Shown here piece by piece: positions 1 to 7,908 of a stretch of DNA of 64,000 nucleotides. The stretch is from Enterocloster clostridioformis (GTDB lineage Bacteria; Bacillota; Clostridia; Lachnospirales; Lachnospiraceae). The notes under the pieces were generated by a model. That model worked only from the letters and a program-made list of their open reading frames with translations. It made no database searches and was not told the origin of the DNA. The translations under genes were made by a program, and so were the position numbers. The stretch's first letter is position 1; each line of letters starts with the position of its first letter. Location: positions 558,001 through 622,000 of the forward strand of contig NZ_JAIWZC010000001.1 in NCBI RefSeq assembly GCF_020297485.1, given 5' to 3'.

Positions 1-100
1 CCGCTCCTCAGGCATGAAGGGAACCTATATCAAGGTCCTGAATGACGTGGTCTTTGATGAACTGAAGGCAATCAAGGCATCCAACTCAAATTTAAAGTAG
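1..100 (+). CDS. codY: CodY C-terminus (partial)
   Basis: The window opens inside a gene. Reading from base 2 gives 32 residues that contain GMKGTYIKVLND and then a TAG stop. This matches the C-terminal winged-helix end of CodY, the GTP- and branched-chain-amino-acid-sensing repressor of Firmicutes. Its position directly before rpsB and tsf also fits, because codY lies next to rpsB in several Firmicutes. Only the tail is visible, so ligand and DNA-binding residues cannot be checked. Confidence 0.82.
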   Translation, partial: RSSGMKGTYIKVLNDVVFDELKAIKASNSNLK

Positions 101-160
101 ATATCAGGCGGCCGGATAAAGCAGATGGCGGATAGCCGGATAATATAGAGTCAGATAAAT

Positions 161-214
161 ATATGGCAGTTTGCGGGAAAACTTATTAAAAGTGCTTGCA
201 AGCTGCCATATTTT
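161..214 (+). terminator. Stem-loop after codY, probable terminator
   Basis: A 14-bp inverted repeat (161-174 with 198-211, one G-T pair) encloses a 23-base loop and is followed by TTTT. It lies 60 bases after the codY stop. It probably ends codY transcription, though the loop is long and the T-tract short, so a regulatory stem is also possible. Confidence 0.45.
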
Positions 215-225
215 GTGATATATTT
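197..225 (+). promoter_or_regulatory. Candidate rpsB promoter
   Basis: TTGCAA (197-202), a 17-base spacer and TATATT (220-225) resemble a sigma-A promoter. The right arm of the preceding stem-loop overlaps it. Transcription would start near 232 and leave a leader of about 145 bases before rpsB. Confidence 0.4.
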
Positions 226-377
226 GAAAGGCTGACAAAAAACACGTCTGTGGATTCTGCGGGACGGTGCCTGACCAGTAGTTTGGCAGGTCTTCCGGGA
301 AGTGTCAGAAGCAGGCGGAAGAGCCTGAACTCCCATACGCGACGGAGCAGGCTAAAAACCAAATGGAGGTAAATAAC
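226..377 (+). promoter_or_regulatory. rpsB 5' leader
   Basis: About 150 untranslated bases precede rpsB. They contain short self-complementary blocks, for example TGCC with GGCA near 268-288. Autoregulatory leaders are common before ribosomal protein genes, but I do not recognise a named RNA family here. No good open frame is present. Confidence 0.25.
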
Positions 378-1130
378 ATGAGCGTAATTTCTATGAAGCA
401 GTTACTGGAAGCTGGTGTACATTTCGGTCACCAGACAAGGAGATGGAACCCTAAGATGGCTCCATACATCTATACCGAGAGAAACGGTATCTATATCATT
501 GACTTACAGAAGTCCGTAGGCAAGGTAGATGAGGCTTACAAGGCTGTATCCGACATTGCTGCAGACGGCGGCACCATCCTGTTCGTAGGTACAAAGAAGC
601 AGGCTCAGGAAGCCATCAAGGCTGAGGCAGAGCGCTGCGGAATGTACTTTGTAAACGAGAGATGGCTGGGAGGCATGCTGACCAACTTCAAGACCATCCA
701 GAGCCGTATTGACAGACTGAAAGAAATCGAGACCATGTCTCAGGACGGAACATTCGATGTTCTTCCTAAGAAGGAAGTAATCGCCCTGAAGAAAGAGTGG
801 GACAAGTTAGAGAGAAACCTTGGCGGAATCAAGGATATGAAGAGACTGCCAGATGCAATCTTCATCGTTGACCCGAAGAAGGAGCACATCTGCGTACAGG
901 AAGCTCACACACTGGGTATACCGTTAATCGGTATTGTTGATACTAACTGTGATCCGGAAGAACTGGATTATGTAATTCCTGGCAATGATGATGCCATCAG
1001 AGCCGTTAAGCTGATTGTTTCCAAGATGGCTGATGCTGTTATCGAAGCAAAGCAGGGCGAAGTTTTAGAGGGCGCAATGGAAATCGAGATTCCTGCCCAG
1101 GCTTTCGAGACAGAGGCTGTTGAGGCTTAA
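378..1130 (+). CDS. rpsB: 30S ribosomal protein S2
   Basis: The 250-residue product begins [20 protein letters not shown], the classic S2 N-terminus, and contains [12 protein letters not shown] and the IVDTNCDP block typical of the family. S2 binds late in 30S assembly near the head-body junction and is needed for S1 and mRNA binding. An in-frame ATG at 363 exists, but GGAGGT at 365-370 lies inside that extension and is correctly spaced for the ATG at 378, so I use the later start. The gene is followed after 29 bases by tsf, the near-universal rpsB-tsf pair. The length is normal and no damage is seen. Confidence 0.98.
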   Translation: MSVISMKQLLEAGVHFGHQTRRWNPKMAPYIYTERNGIYIIDLQKSVGKVDEAYKAVSDIAADGGTILFVGTKKQAQEAIKAEAERCGMYFVNERWLGGMLTNFKTIQSRIDRLKEIETMSQDGTFDVLPKKEVIALKKEWDKLERNLGGIKDMKRLPDAIFIVDPKKEHICVQEAHTLGIPLIGIVDTNCDPEELDYVIPGNDDAIRAVKLIVSKMADAVIEAKQGEVLEGAMEIEIPAQAFETEAVEA

Positions 1131-1159
1131 TTAAAACTTTAAAATTGGAGGAAGATGAA

Positions 1160-2095
1160 ATGGCAGCAGTAACCGCAGCAATGGTAAAAGAGTTAAGAGA
1201 GATGACCGGTGCCGGAATGATGGACTGCAAGAAAGCTCTTGCAGCTACTGACGGAGATATGGATAAGGCAGTAGAGTTCTTAAGGGAAAAGGGACTTGCC
1301 GGAGCAGCCAAGAAGGCCGGCCGTATTGCAGCAGAAGGCATCGTAGCTACAACGGTAGCTGCTGATGAGAAGAAGGCTGTTATCGTAGAGGTTAACGCTG
1401 AGACTGACTTTGTTGCCAAGAACGAGAAGTTCCGGACATATGTTGCAGATGTTGCAGCACAGGCACTTACCACTTCCGCTAAGGATTTAGACGCATTCAT
1501 GGAGGAGAGATGGGCTAAGGACGAGACCTTGTCCGTAAAGGAGGCACTTGCTTCCCAGATTGCCATTATCGGCGAGAACATGAACATCCGTCGTTTTGAG
1601 CAGGTTGAGGAGGCAAATGGTTTTGTCGCATCCTACATCCATGCAGGCGGAAAGATTGGCGTTCTGGTAGACGTAGAGACAGATGTTGTCAACGATGACA
1701 TTAAGGATATGGCAAAGAATGTGGCTATGCAGGCAGCAGCTTTAAAGCCAATGTTCACCAGCAGAGACGAAGTAAGCGCTGATTACATCGCAAAAGAGAC
1801 AGAAATCCTTACAGCCGCAGCTAAGAATGAGAAGCCGGATGCCAACGACAAGATTATTGAGGGCATGGTAAAGGGCCGTATCAACAAAGAGCTGAAAGAA
1901 ACCTGTCTGTTGGATCAGGTTTATGTAAAGGCAGAAGACGGCAAGCAGAGCGTTTCCCAGTATGTTGCAGCTGTAGCAAAGGCTAACGGCGCTTCTATCA
2001 AGGTAAAGAAGTTCGTACGTTTCGAGACCGGCGAAGGCCTGGAGAAGAAGAACGAGGACTTTGCTGCTGAGGTAGCTAAGCAGATGGGAATGTAA
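1160..2095 (+). CDS. tsf: Translation elongation factor Ts
   Basis: The 311-residue protein starts MAAVTAAMVKELREMTGAGM, with the N-terminal UBA-like domain and the TDFVAKN motif that contacts EF-Tu. EF-Ts exchanges GDP for GTP on EF-Tu. GGAGG at 1148-1152 sets the ATG at 1160; an upstream TTG at 1145 overlaps this site and is rejected. The last codons (KQMGM-stop) lie in an 18-bp sequence repeated 2200 bases downstream, so the 3' end served as the attachment site of an integrative element that restored the stop codon. The usual next gene, pyrH, is displaced 27 kb to 29223. Confidence 0.98.
   Translation: MAAVTAAMVKELREMTGAGMMDCKKALAATDGDMDKAVEFLREKGLAGAAKKAGRIAAEGIVATTVAADEKKAVIVEVNAETDFVAKNEKFRTYVADVAAQALTTSAKDLDAFMEERWAKDETLSVKEALASQIAIIGENMNIRRFEQVEEANGFVASYIHAGGKIGVLVDVETDVVNDDIKDMAKNVAMQAAALKPMFTSRDEVSADYIAKETEILTAAAKNEKPDANDKIIEGMVKGRINKELKETCLLDQVYVKAEDGKQSVSQYVAAVAKANGASIKVKKFVRFETGEGLEKKNEDFAAEVAKQMGM
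2078..2095 (+). repeat. Left attachment core (attL-like) in the tsf 3' end
   Basis: AAGCAGATGGGAATGTAA, including the tsf stop codon, is repeated exactly at 4278-4295, and CCAATT follows both copies after a short mismatch. Core repeats at the 3' end of a conserved gene are typical of tyrosine-recombinase elements. Together with the integrase remnant inside, this supports an attachment site. Confidence 0.75.
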
Positions 2096-2114
2096 GCCCA
2101 ATTGCAACCTTTAT

Positions 2115-2173
2115 CCCGGAACCCCTGATACATGCGGAAAACCCGCATAAAATCAGGGGTTCCGGGTTTTTTT
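2115..2173 (+). terminator. Rho-independent terminator after tsf
   Basis: A perfect 14-bp stem (CCCGGAACCCCTGA at 2115-2128 with its complement at 2153-2166) is followed by seven T. It lies inside the integrated element, so it now ends rpsB-tsf transcription, while the native tsf terminator is probably the one at 4322-4361. Confidence 0.93.
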
Positions 2174-2191
2174 GTGAGTGTTGCAGACTGG

Positions 2192-2252
2192 TGCTAAATT
2201 GTGTGGTCTGGTATTAAATTTGTGTAGTAATTTGTGTAGTGATTTGTGTAAA
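2192..2252 (+). repeat. Left arm-type direct repeats
   Basis: About four adjacent near-copies of AATTTGTGTAGTG occur at roughly 2192-2206, 2213-2229, 2229-2241 and 2242-2252. Related copies stand near the right core at 4131-4197. Direct repeats just inside both att cores are what tyrosine integrases of Tn916 or lambda type bind with their N-terminal domain. Binding is inferred. Confidence 0.55.
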
Positions 2253-2304
2253 ACCCGTTACACAAACCCGAATTGCAAACTTTGCATTTTGGGAGGTTCC
2301 ATTT

Positions 2305-2945
2305 TGGTTTCCGCTCCATTATATTATGATCTATACAGGAATGCGTATTGGAGAGGTAGGCGGATTGAAATGGGAGGATGTCCATCTGGAAGGCGGATAT
2401 ATAGAGCTGAAACAGGCACTGTCAGCAGAGTATAAGCAGGGGAAAAACTGATATCGCTCACAACACTAAAAACGACTAATTCCTATCGGAAAATTCCTTT
2501 TATGGGCCAGGTCAAAGAGATGTTCCTTCAGCAGAAAGAGCAGGTTGATTTCCTAAAAAGAGAACTGAAGGACAGATATCGGGGAAAGGGAGAGTTTGAA
2601 GATCTGGTATTTGTTACCACCATGGGTTCCCCGCTGATCAGGCATAACGCTGAAAAAACAATCAATAAAGTGGTAGATTCCATCAATACCAAAGAAGCTT
2701 ATGAAGCAAAAAGAGAACAGAGAGAACCGGTTTTGTTTGAAAGGGTTTATCCACATGCGCTGAGACATACATTTGCTTCCATTTGTTACGCTGCAAAAAT
2801 GGATGTAAAGACAACACAAAAGTTAATGGGGCATGCAAAAATATCAACAACTATGGATATTTATACGCATTTAGATGAAACATTTTTGGAGGATGATATT
2901 ACTAAGTTTAATCAAAAAGAGGGTTTAATCAAAAAGAGGGTTTAA
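2305..2945 (+). pseudogene. Tyrosine recombinase (integrase), truncated and frameshifted
   Basis: Two reading frames together give the catalytic half of a phage-type integrase. The first (to the stop at 2451) contains YTGMRIGEVGGLKWEDV, with the first catalytic arginine. The second contains HALRHTFAS and GHAKISTTMDIYTH, with the HxxR box, the late histidine and the catalytic tyrosine. The frame changes in the G/A run at 2441-2447: the second frame reads upstream through KTTNSYRKIPF without a stop, as an intact integrase would. The N-terminal arm-binding and core-binding domains are missing. This was presumably the integrase of the element lying in tsf. Confidence 0.85.
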
Positions 2946-2947
2946 TT

Positions 2948-3543
2948 CCCCGCAGCTTGCTGCGTAACAAACTTTTTCAAGACATGGAGGAAGTGATATA
3001 CTAGAGGAAAAAGGAAAGGAGAAATTGTGTGATGAGTGAAACAATACGCAAGTCACACAATGTATCAGTACTCATGTATCATTTCGTATGTCCAGCAAAA
3101 TATAGAAGAGTAGTAATAGATGAAGATGTAGATAGGGTAATCAAAGAAACGTGTGAGGGAATTCAGGAAAGGTATGAAATAAGATTTTTGGAAGTAGGTA
3201 CAGATAAAGACCATATACATTTTCTTATCCAGTCAGTGCCTACATATAGTCCAAAAAAAATCATCCAAATAGTGAAGAGCATCATAGCCCGGGAGGTGTT
3301 CGCGAAATGTCCACAAGTGAAGAAAAAATTGTGGGGAGGAGAATTCTGGACAGATGGCTATTACGTAGCAACGGTGAGTGAACATGGGAATGAGCAAATC
3401 ATAAGTAGATATGTGAAAGAACAGGGACAGGAAAAAAATTATAAAACAATCTATAAAAACGTAGAGAAAACAAAGCAGTATAGCATATGGGATTATATGT
3501 AGAGGTTGCAACCTTCGATACCCCGCAGCTTGCTGCGGGGTAG
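2948..3543 (+). mobile_element. IS200/IS605-family insertion sequence
   Basis: A single Y1 transposase gene is flanked by two copies of CCCCGCAGCTTGCTGCG (2948-2964 and 3522-3538). The right copy continues into a perfect hairpin (CCCCGCAGC / GCTGCGGGG). Subterminal hairpins instead of terminal inverted repeats are the family hallmark. The element starts directly after the integrase stop codon. The exact outer ends are estimated. Confidence 0.75.
3032..3502 (+). CDS. tnpA: IS200/IS605 transposase TnpA (Y1 HUH)
   Basis: The protein of 156 residues has the compact Y1 transposase fold signature. The HUH motif is HIH at about residues 61-63 (DKDHIHFLIQ), and the likely nucleophile is the tyrosine in ISRYVKEQG near residue 127. 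Such enzymes move single-stranded DNA as dimers and recognise the end hairpins. A GTG at 3029 is an alternative start; AAGGAG at 3015-3020 serves either. No TnpB or IscB accessory gene is present, so this is the IS200 type. The frame is intact, so it may still be active. Confidence 0.92.
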   Translation: MSETIRKSHNVSVLMYHFVCPAKYRRVVIDEDVDRVIKETCEGIQERYEIRFLEVGTDKDHIHFLIQSVPTYSPKKIIQIVKSIIAREVFAKCPQVKKKLWGGEFWTDGYYVATVSEHGNEQIISRYVKEQGQEKNYKTIYKNVEKTKQYSIWDYM

Positions 3544-3558
3544 TTCATTTTGGGTGGA

Positions 3559-3927
3559 ATGGTTTTTGAGTATGATGAAGAAAAGAATCGGAAAAATGTC
3601 CAAAAGCATGGGATATCATTCAGGAATGCAGCACGTGCTTTCTTTGATTATGATCGAATCGAGCTTTATGATGAGGAACACAGCGATGATGAGGATCGTT
3701 ATGATACGATAGGTGACATCTCAGCGGGAAATCTATCACTTGGTGCTAACACAACGATTGGAAATATAGATCGGCTTGTAGGAACGGCTAATGATATTTT
3801 GTTTGTTGTATATACGGAAAGAGTAAGAACAGAGGAAAATGGCATACAGACAGATATCACCAGACTTATATCAGCAAGATTAGCAACAAGCTTTGAGAGG
3901 GGATTCTATTATGGTAAATATGAATAG
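3559..3927 (+). CDS. BrnT-like toxin of a type II toxin-antitoxin pair
   Basis: The 122-residue protein starts MVFEYDEEKNRKNVQKHG, matching the BrnT opening in which a small beta-barrel ribonuclease follows an E-x-D-x-x-K-x-x-x-N pattern. It ends ITRLISARLATSFERGFYYG, the conserved RLISAR-xAT-xxE tail. BrnT cleaves RNA and is neutralised by BrnA. The middle segment (about residues 52-78, DISAGNLSLGANTTIGNID) looks longer than in canonical BrnT and may be an insertion or a lineage trait. The antitoxin gene overlaps its 3' end, which suggests translational coupling. The start follows GGGTGGA, just beyond the IS200 right end. Confidence 0.72.
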   Translation: MVFEYDEEKNRKNVQKHGISFRNAARAFFDYDRIELYDEEHSDDEDRYDTIGDISAGNLSLGANTTIGNIDRLVGTANDILFVVYTERVRTEENGIQTDITRLISARLATSFERGFYYGKYE

Positions 3928-4108
3928 TATAACAGAAGAGATGAAGAAAGAACTGGCATTTACAGAAGAGGAACTGAAGGAATTAGAGCAGGCAAGAAAA
4001 ATGCCTATCACATTCGATGAGGACTGTCCTGAAATCAGCCCTGAAAAAGCTATAAAATTTCGCAGGGTGAATCCTCCGCATAGGTTGGCTGGCAAAAGTC
4101 TGGCATAA
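3911..4108 (+). CDS. BrnA-like antitoxin
   Basis: This 65-residue acidic and basic protein overlaps the toxin gene by 17 bases. Its ITEEMKKELAFTEEELKE start and the central MPITFDEDCPEISPE block resemble BrnA, whose C-terminal part forms a ribbon-helix-helix that represses the operon. GAGGGG at 3897-3902 fits the ATG at 3911; an ATG at 3920 is also possible. Position after a BrnT-like gene is the main support, because the C-terminus is short and I cannot confirm the ribbon-helix-helix fold by eye. Confidence 0.6.
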   Translation: MVNMNSITEEMKKELAFTEEELKELEQARKMPITFDEDCPEISPEKAIKFRRVNPPHRLAGKSLA

Positions 4109-4130
4109 TATACAATGATCTGCATGGCTT

Positions 4131-4197
4131 AAAATTTGTGTAGTACCACCAAGAAATATATTTTAAAAATTACTACACAAATCATTTCTGTGTAGTA
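4131..4197 (+). repeat. Right arm-type repeats
   Basis: AAAATTTGTGTAGTA (4131-4145), an inverted TACTACACAAAT (4171-4182) and CTGTGTAGTA (4188-4197) share the TTTGTGTAGTA motif seen four times next to the left core. The remaining bases up to 4277 hold no gene. The pattern suits integrase arm sites. Confidence 0.5.
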
Positions 4198-4277
4198 ACA
4201 TGGAAATGATATTTGCAAAAGCCGAAAAAATCTTGATTTTATGCGGATTTCCGGACACAGTACTCAAAAAGTTCGCG

Positions 4278-4295
4278 AAGCAGATGGGAATGTAA
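4278..4295 (+). repeat. Right attachment core (attR-like)
   Basis: This is an exact copy of the 18-bp tsf 3'-end sequence. It probably represents the original chromosomal continuation of tsf, because a terminator follows 27 bases later as expected for a native gene end. Confidence 0.72.
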
Positions 4296-4321
4296 TTCCA
4301 ATTTCATAAGATTAAGCAAGA

Positions 4322-4361
4322 CGCTGGAAACCCGCATGGTTCCAGCGCTTTTTGCGTTTTT
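4322..4361 (+). terminator. Terminator, probably the original tsf terminator
   Basis: CGCTGGAA (4322-4329) pairs perfectly with TTCCAGCG (4340-4347), followed by CTTTTTGCGTTTTT. It has no coding sequence upstream for 200 bases, which is explained if tsf once ended immediately before it. Confidence 0.85.
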
Positions 4362-4561
4362 GGGGTGTCGGAAAATCGTGACGGCTTTTTTTATATGATT
4401 TCAATGCGGTGATTCTTATAATATAATTGGGAAAGAGCAAAAATACGGTAAGCGTCAAATAAGAACGTGTAGTGAAATATTTGGCGTTCTCTTGTAAACT
4501 TGGGGTTAGAGTTTTTAGAGTTCCCTCCCAAAACTCTAAATCCAGATAAAGGAGAATACCA

Positions 4562-4957
4562 ATGGACATTTCCGCTTTAACTCCGGATAAACAGGTAAAA
4601 CTTCAGTACTGGCTGGACGTGATCCGGCAATGCAGAGCCTCCGGTCTAACAAACCAGGCATGGTGCGAACAACATCATATCTCCCTAAAAAGCTATTACT
4701 ACTGGATCGCAAAGATCCGGAAACTGGCGCTTGAAGAACTGCCCCGAAAGAGTCATGGATGCAGGCCGGTCATGGAGCAGACTGCGTTGATTCCGGATGC
4801 GGCTCCGGAATTTACGGAGGTATCCCTTCACGGCAGGCAGGATCCCTGTGCCGCTCCTGCAGCAGTACTCCGTGCCGGTACGGTGACTGTTGACCTCTTT
4901 GAAGATACGCCCCGCGAGTTGCTGGAGACCATTCTGAAAGCGGTGAGATCATGTTAG
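4562..4957 (+). CDS. tnpA: IS66 accessory protein TnpA
   Basis: The 131-residue protein has the small HTH-like N-terminus of IS66 TnpA: CRASGLTNQAWCEQHHISLKSYYYWIAKIRK is spread over residues 22-52. A variable tail ends in FEDTPRELLETILKAVRSC. Its exact role in transposition is unclear, but it is needed with TnpB in studied IS66 elements. AAAGGAG precedes the ATG by eight bases, and the 3' end overlaps tnpB by 7 bases. Confidence 0.9.
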   Translation: MDISALTPDKQVKLQYWLDVIRQCRASGLTNQAWCEQHHISLKSYYYWIAKIRKLALEELPRKSHGCRPVMEQTALIPDAAPEFTEVSLHGRQDPCAAPAAVLRAGTVTVDLFEDTPRELLETILKAVRSC

Positions 4958-5325
4958 GTGACCTCTCCCGGGTGGAAAAGATCTATCTGCGCACCGGGTA
5001 CACAGATATGAGAAAACAGCTGGACGGTCTGGTGGATATCATCCAGTACAGCTTTCAGCTTGACCCTTACAGCAATTCCCTGTTCCTTTTCTGCGGGAAA
5101 CGGGCGGACCGGATCAAGGCAGTCTATTATGAAGGGGACGGCTTCTGCCTGTTCTATAAGCGCTACGAAAACGGCCGCCTCCAATGGCCGCGGACGGGCG
5201 AAGAAGCCAGACAGATCTCCCACCAGCAGCTCCGCTGGCTTCTGGAGGGCCTGAACCCGGAGCAGCCAAAAGCGGTCCGCAGCTGGGTTCCCCCGAAGCC
5301 TGAAAACCCCGGGAATTCCTTATAA
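4951..5325 (+). CDS. tnpB: IS66 accessory protein TnpB (Orf2)
   Basis: The 124-residue protein carries the family signature YTDMRKQLDGLVDII and LFLFCGKRADRIKAVYYEGDGF, followed by YKRYENGRLQWPR. The length (about 115-125 residues) is normal. It overlaps tnpA, which suggests coupled translation. Transcription onward to tnpC is now blocked or altered by the nested element that begins 118 bases after the stop. Confidence 0.94.
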   Translation: MLGDLSRVEKIYLRTGYTDMRKQLDGLVDIIQYSFQLDPYSNSLFLFCGKRADRIKAVYYEGDGFCLFYKRYENGRLQWPRTGEEARQISHQQLRWLLEGLNPEQPKAVRSWVPPKPENPGNSL

Positions 5326-5634
5326 ATGCTGGAAAATCCTGCTGTTTTATGGTATAATTCTTAAGGAAAGTATCAGATTCAGAGCGACAAAAAAATGAAC
5401 AGCTTATGCAAAAGATAAACTGCTCTGAATGTGATTCTTTCCAATTGTACCAAGTCGCGGAACTTTAGCCATAGGCTGTATGGGGATAGTATTTCCCCAG
5501 GGAAGCTTAAAATAGTGGATTATGGTGGTCTGCAATGCAGAAGCAGGACGATTTTAGCTGTATCCCATATTTTTGGGTATGCTTCGCAGACCTCCCGATG
5601 GCAGGTCTTAAAAAATATATAGGAAAGCAGCCTG

Positions 5635-6792
5635 TCAGGAAGAAGGAACATGACACCTTCCCAGCTGTTTCATGGCTGTATGACCACATTCAGGACACAC
5701 ACAGATATCGAAATTCCAGACTGCTTTTAAAAGCTCTGCCAGGGACATTCCGGCGTAACGCTGCTTGAAACGCTGTCCATTCTGAAGCTTAAAGATAACC
5801 TTCAGATTCTTATATTTCATCCGATTGTTCAGAAAACCATAATAGCGTATTTTCTGAAAGCCGGAAGGCAGCACATGCATCAGGTAACGGCGTATAAACT
5901 CCGTGTTGCCAAGAGTAATCTGACGTTTTGGTTCACCCGGCTTTTTTCCACGGGCAGAGAATGTTACCGTATCTTCCGTAACAGAAAGGATCCTGCTGTT
6001 AGAGATGGCGATTTTGTGGATGTAGCGTCCAAGGTATTCAATGACATTGCCGAAGCCGTTGAAGGTTTTCTTGATGTAGGGGCACCAGTCCATTTCATAA
6101 AGCTTATTTTTAAATTCCTTCCAGTGGTAAGAATTACGCAGGTTTTCACAGGAGGATGAAAAGTTAAGGGAGCCGCTTTCATAAAGGGAGACAAGGTGTG
6201 CCATATATTTCCCCTTAAACTTATCCCGCAGGACCTCCGTACGGATAAAAAACTTAGATGAGGATTTACGGATTTTTCCATCTCCGGTAAGCCCGCCGCC
6301 GGAAACAATGCAGTGCATATGTACATGGTAATCCAGCTCCTGATTCCAAGTATGAAGTACTTGGATAATCCCGGGTGTTGCCCCGAGCCACTTCTTATCA
6401 GCAGATAATTCCAGAAGTGTTTCGGCGCAGCATCTGTGAAGAAGTCCATACAGAAGCTTCTGGTTGCAGTAAATGAGGGGATTTAATTCATGTGGAAGTG
6501 TAAACACTACATGAAAATAGGGTGAATCAATGACCTCAGCACTGCGTTTATCTACCCAGATTTCTTTCTTCACAGCCTGACAGTTGGGGCAGTTGCGGTT
6601 GCGGCAGGAATTATTGTGGACTTCCACATGCCCACAGTCGGTACACTGACTTAAGTTGACACCAAGCCTTCCGGATTTGCAGTTTAAGATGGCTCGGGCG
6701 GCTTTGCGTTGGACATCCGACTGATAGTGCCCCGGTGCTGAGAAAGCTTCATAGGACTGCTCAAATATCTGCCTGATTTTGTAATCACTCAT
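5635..6792 (-). CDS. IS91-family rolling-circle transposase (HUH)
   Basis: The 385-residue protein begins MSDYKIRQIFEQSYEAF and has an N-terminal zinc ribbon (Cys about 50, 53, 63, 68, 71). The HUH nickase motif is HVHMH at about residues 156-160, and the two-tyrosine helix is EYLGRYIHK. These are the marks of IS91/ISCR transposases, which move by single-strand rolling-circle transfer. Its ATG at 6792 overlaps the stop of the upstream integrase gene by 8 bases, suggesting translational coupling. An in-frame upstream start at 6861 lies inside the integrase gene and is rejected. Confidence 0.93.
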   Translation of the reverse strand: MSDYKIRQIFEQSYEAFSAPGHYQSDVQRKAARAILNCKSGRLGVNLSQCTDCGHVEVHNNSCRNRNCPNCQAVKKEIWVDKRSAEVIDSPYFHVVFTLPHELNPLIYCNQKLLYGLLHRCCAETLLELSADKKWLGATPGIIQVLHTWNQELDYHVHMHCIVSGGGLTGDGKIRKSSSKFFIRTEVLRDKFKGKYMAHLVSLYESGSLNFSSSCENLRNSYHWKEFKNKLYEMDWCPYIKKTFNGFGNVIEYLGRYIHKIAISNSRILSVTEDTVTFSARGKKPGEPKRQITLGNTEFIRRYLMHVLPSGFQKIRYYGFLNNRMKYKNLKVIFKLQNGQRFKQRYAGMSLAELLKAVWNFDICVCPECGHTAMKQLGRCHVPSS

Positions 6793-7651
6793 GGTATTCA
6801 CCTGCCAATCGGTCAAAAGGGCTGACGGCATTGCGGATGGCATTACCGGAAAGATGGACATAAATAGTGGTGGAAGACAAAGATTTATGTCCCATAAGCG
6901 CTTTTATGGTAAGCAGGTCGGTTCCGTTTTCATACAGATGGGTACCAAAAGCATGACGAAAGGAATGACAGGTAAGCCTGCGTTCCCATCCGAGCCTGTC
7001 CTCATGGGCATGGATGTGTCTTGAAAGGAAGAATGTGTCGATGGGTCTGTCCTCGCCACTTTGCTTTGGAAAAAGAAAGCCTTTTGGTCTGCCGTATTCA
7101 AACCAGTAGCGTGTCAGCAGGTCAAGTGCCGCTTTAGAAAGAATGGCATAGCGGTCATTCCTGTTTTTGGAGTGTGTGATGTGAAGCCGCATGTTTTTGC
7201 GGTCAACATCCTCGTAACGCAGACGGCATACTTCACCGATACGAAGCCCTGAGGAATACATGAGTGTAACCATAGTCTTCTGCTTTAAATCAGGTATGGA
7301 AGAAATAAACTGCCATGTTTCCTGTTTCGAGGGAACATAGGGAAGGTACTCGTCAAACTTACGCATGGGAAGCTGTGTGTCATCCCATGTTTTGTGAAGA
7401 ACATACATGGTGAAAAAGCGCAGTTGTGAAATGGCACAGTTGATGGTGCGGTCAGAAAGGTCTCTGGATTTCTGTAGCCATTTGATGTAGTCACGAAGTT
7501 CATCCCAGGAAACATCTTCTGGCGATTTGTGAAGAACATTTGCGAGGTAATCCAGATACGCCCGGATGTAAGTACAGTAATTTTTAAGGGTATGGTCGGT
7601 AAGACCGCGAAGGGAAATCATTTCCCTGAAAGAATTTAAATATTTGTCCAT
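6785..7651 (-). CDS. Tyrosine recombinase carried by the IS91-like element
   Basis: The 288-residue protein has an N-terminal SAM-like domain and a catalytic domain. SGLRIGEVCRLRYED holds the first arginine, HSFRHAFGTHLYENG the HxxR box, and GHKSLSSTTIYVHL the late histidine and nucleophilic tyrosine. AAAGGAG is seven bases before the ATG at 7651. Some IS91-like elements carry such a recombinase upstream of the transposase, perhaps to resolve or integrate circular intermediates; that role is inference. The gene is intact. Confidence 0.92.
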   Translation of the reverse strand: MDKYLNSFREMISLRGLTDHTLKNYCTYIRAYLDYLANVLHKSPEDVSWDELRDYIKWLQKSRDLSDRTINCAISQLRFFTMYVLHKTWDDTQLPMRKFDEYLPYVPSKQETWQFISSIPDLKQKTMVTLMYSSGLRIGEVCRLRYEDVDRKNMRLHITHSKNRNDRYAILSKAALDLLTRYWFEYGRPKGFLFPKQSGEDRPIDTFFLSRHIHAHEDRLGWERRLTCHSFRHAFGTHLYENGTDLLTIKALMGHKSLSSTTIYVHLSGNAIRNAVSPFDRLAGEYHE

Positions 7652-7895
7652 AGTAAAATCTCCTTTGAAATGCAATAAAAACAGTAGTTACATTTCAAAA
7701 AGAGGTGGTGGACGAGTAAAAAAATAAGATATATAGTTGTTGAGTTTAGAAATCCATGATAACATAAGCATAGCAGTTCTTAAAGTTATGAAGTTGTTTG
7801 GTGTGGTAACTTAACAATACATCATAAATTTAAAAACTGCTATTTTTTATAAAAAAAGTGGTGGTTTTATGTACCTTGGGCTAGCCGTCGCACTA
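7652..7895. other. Non-coding end of the IS91-like element with long stem
   Basis: No gene is visible. An imperfect 13-bp inverted repeat (7772-7784 with 7829-7841, AGCAGTTCTTAAA) is followed on the plus strand by ATTTTTT. It may act as a terminator protecting the element from outside transcription, or be part of the replication origin or terminus structure. The promoter of the recombinase should also lie here on the minus strand. Confidence 0.4.
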
Positions 7896-7908
7896 GCGAC
7901 TTGGTACA

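Larger units (their letters stand above)
2078..4295 (+). mobile_element. Fossil integrative element in the 3' end of tsf
   Basis: The two 18-bp cores are exactly 2200 bases apart. Between them lie, in order, a terminator, a set of short direct repeats, a truncated and frameshifted integrase, an IS200/IS605 copy, a BrnT/BrnA-like pair and a second set of the same short repeats. This is the layout of a small tyrosine-recombinase element that has lost most of its cargo. The integrase is broken, so self-mobility is unlikely. The boundaries are seen directly; the history is inference. Confidence 0.7.

Noticed and set aside
1039..1587. 182-codon open frame on the minus strand across the rpsB-tsf junction
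   Set aside because: It is antisense to two certain genes, has no ribosome binding site and its product is low-complexity serine/alanine, as expected from the reverse complement of alanine-rich coding DNA.
2178..2435. 85-codon frame at the start of the fossil element
   Set aside because: It overlaps the arm-type repeats and the integrase remnant in another frame, and its sequence has no protein-like features.
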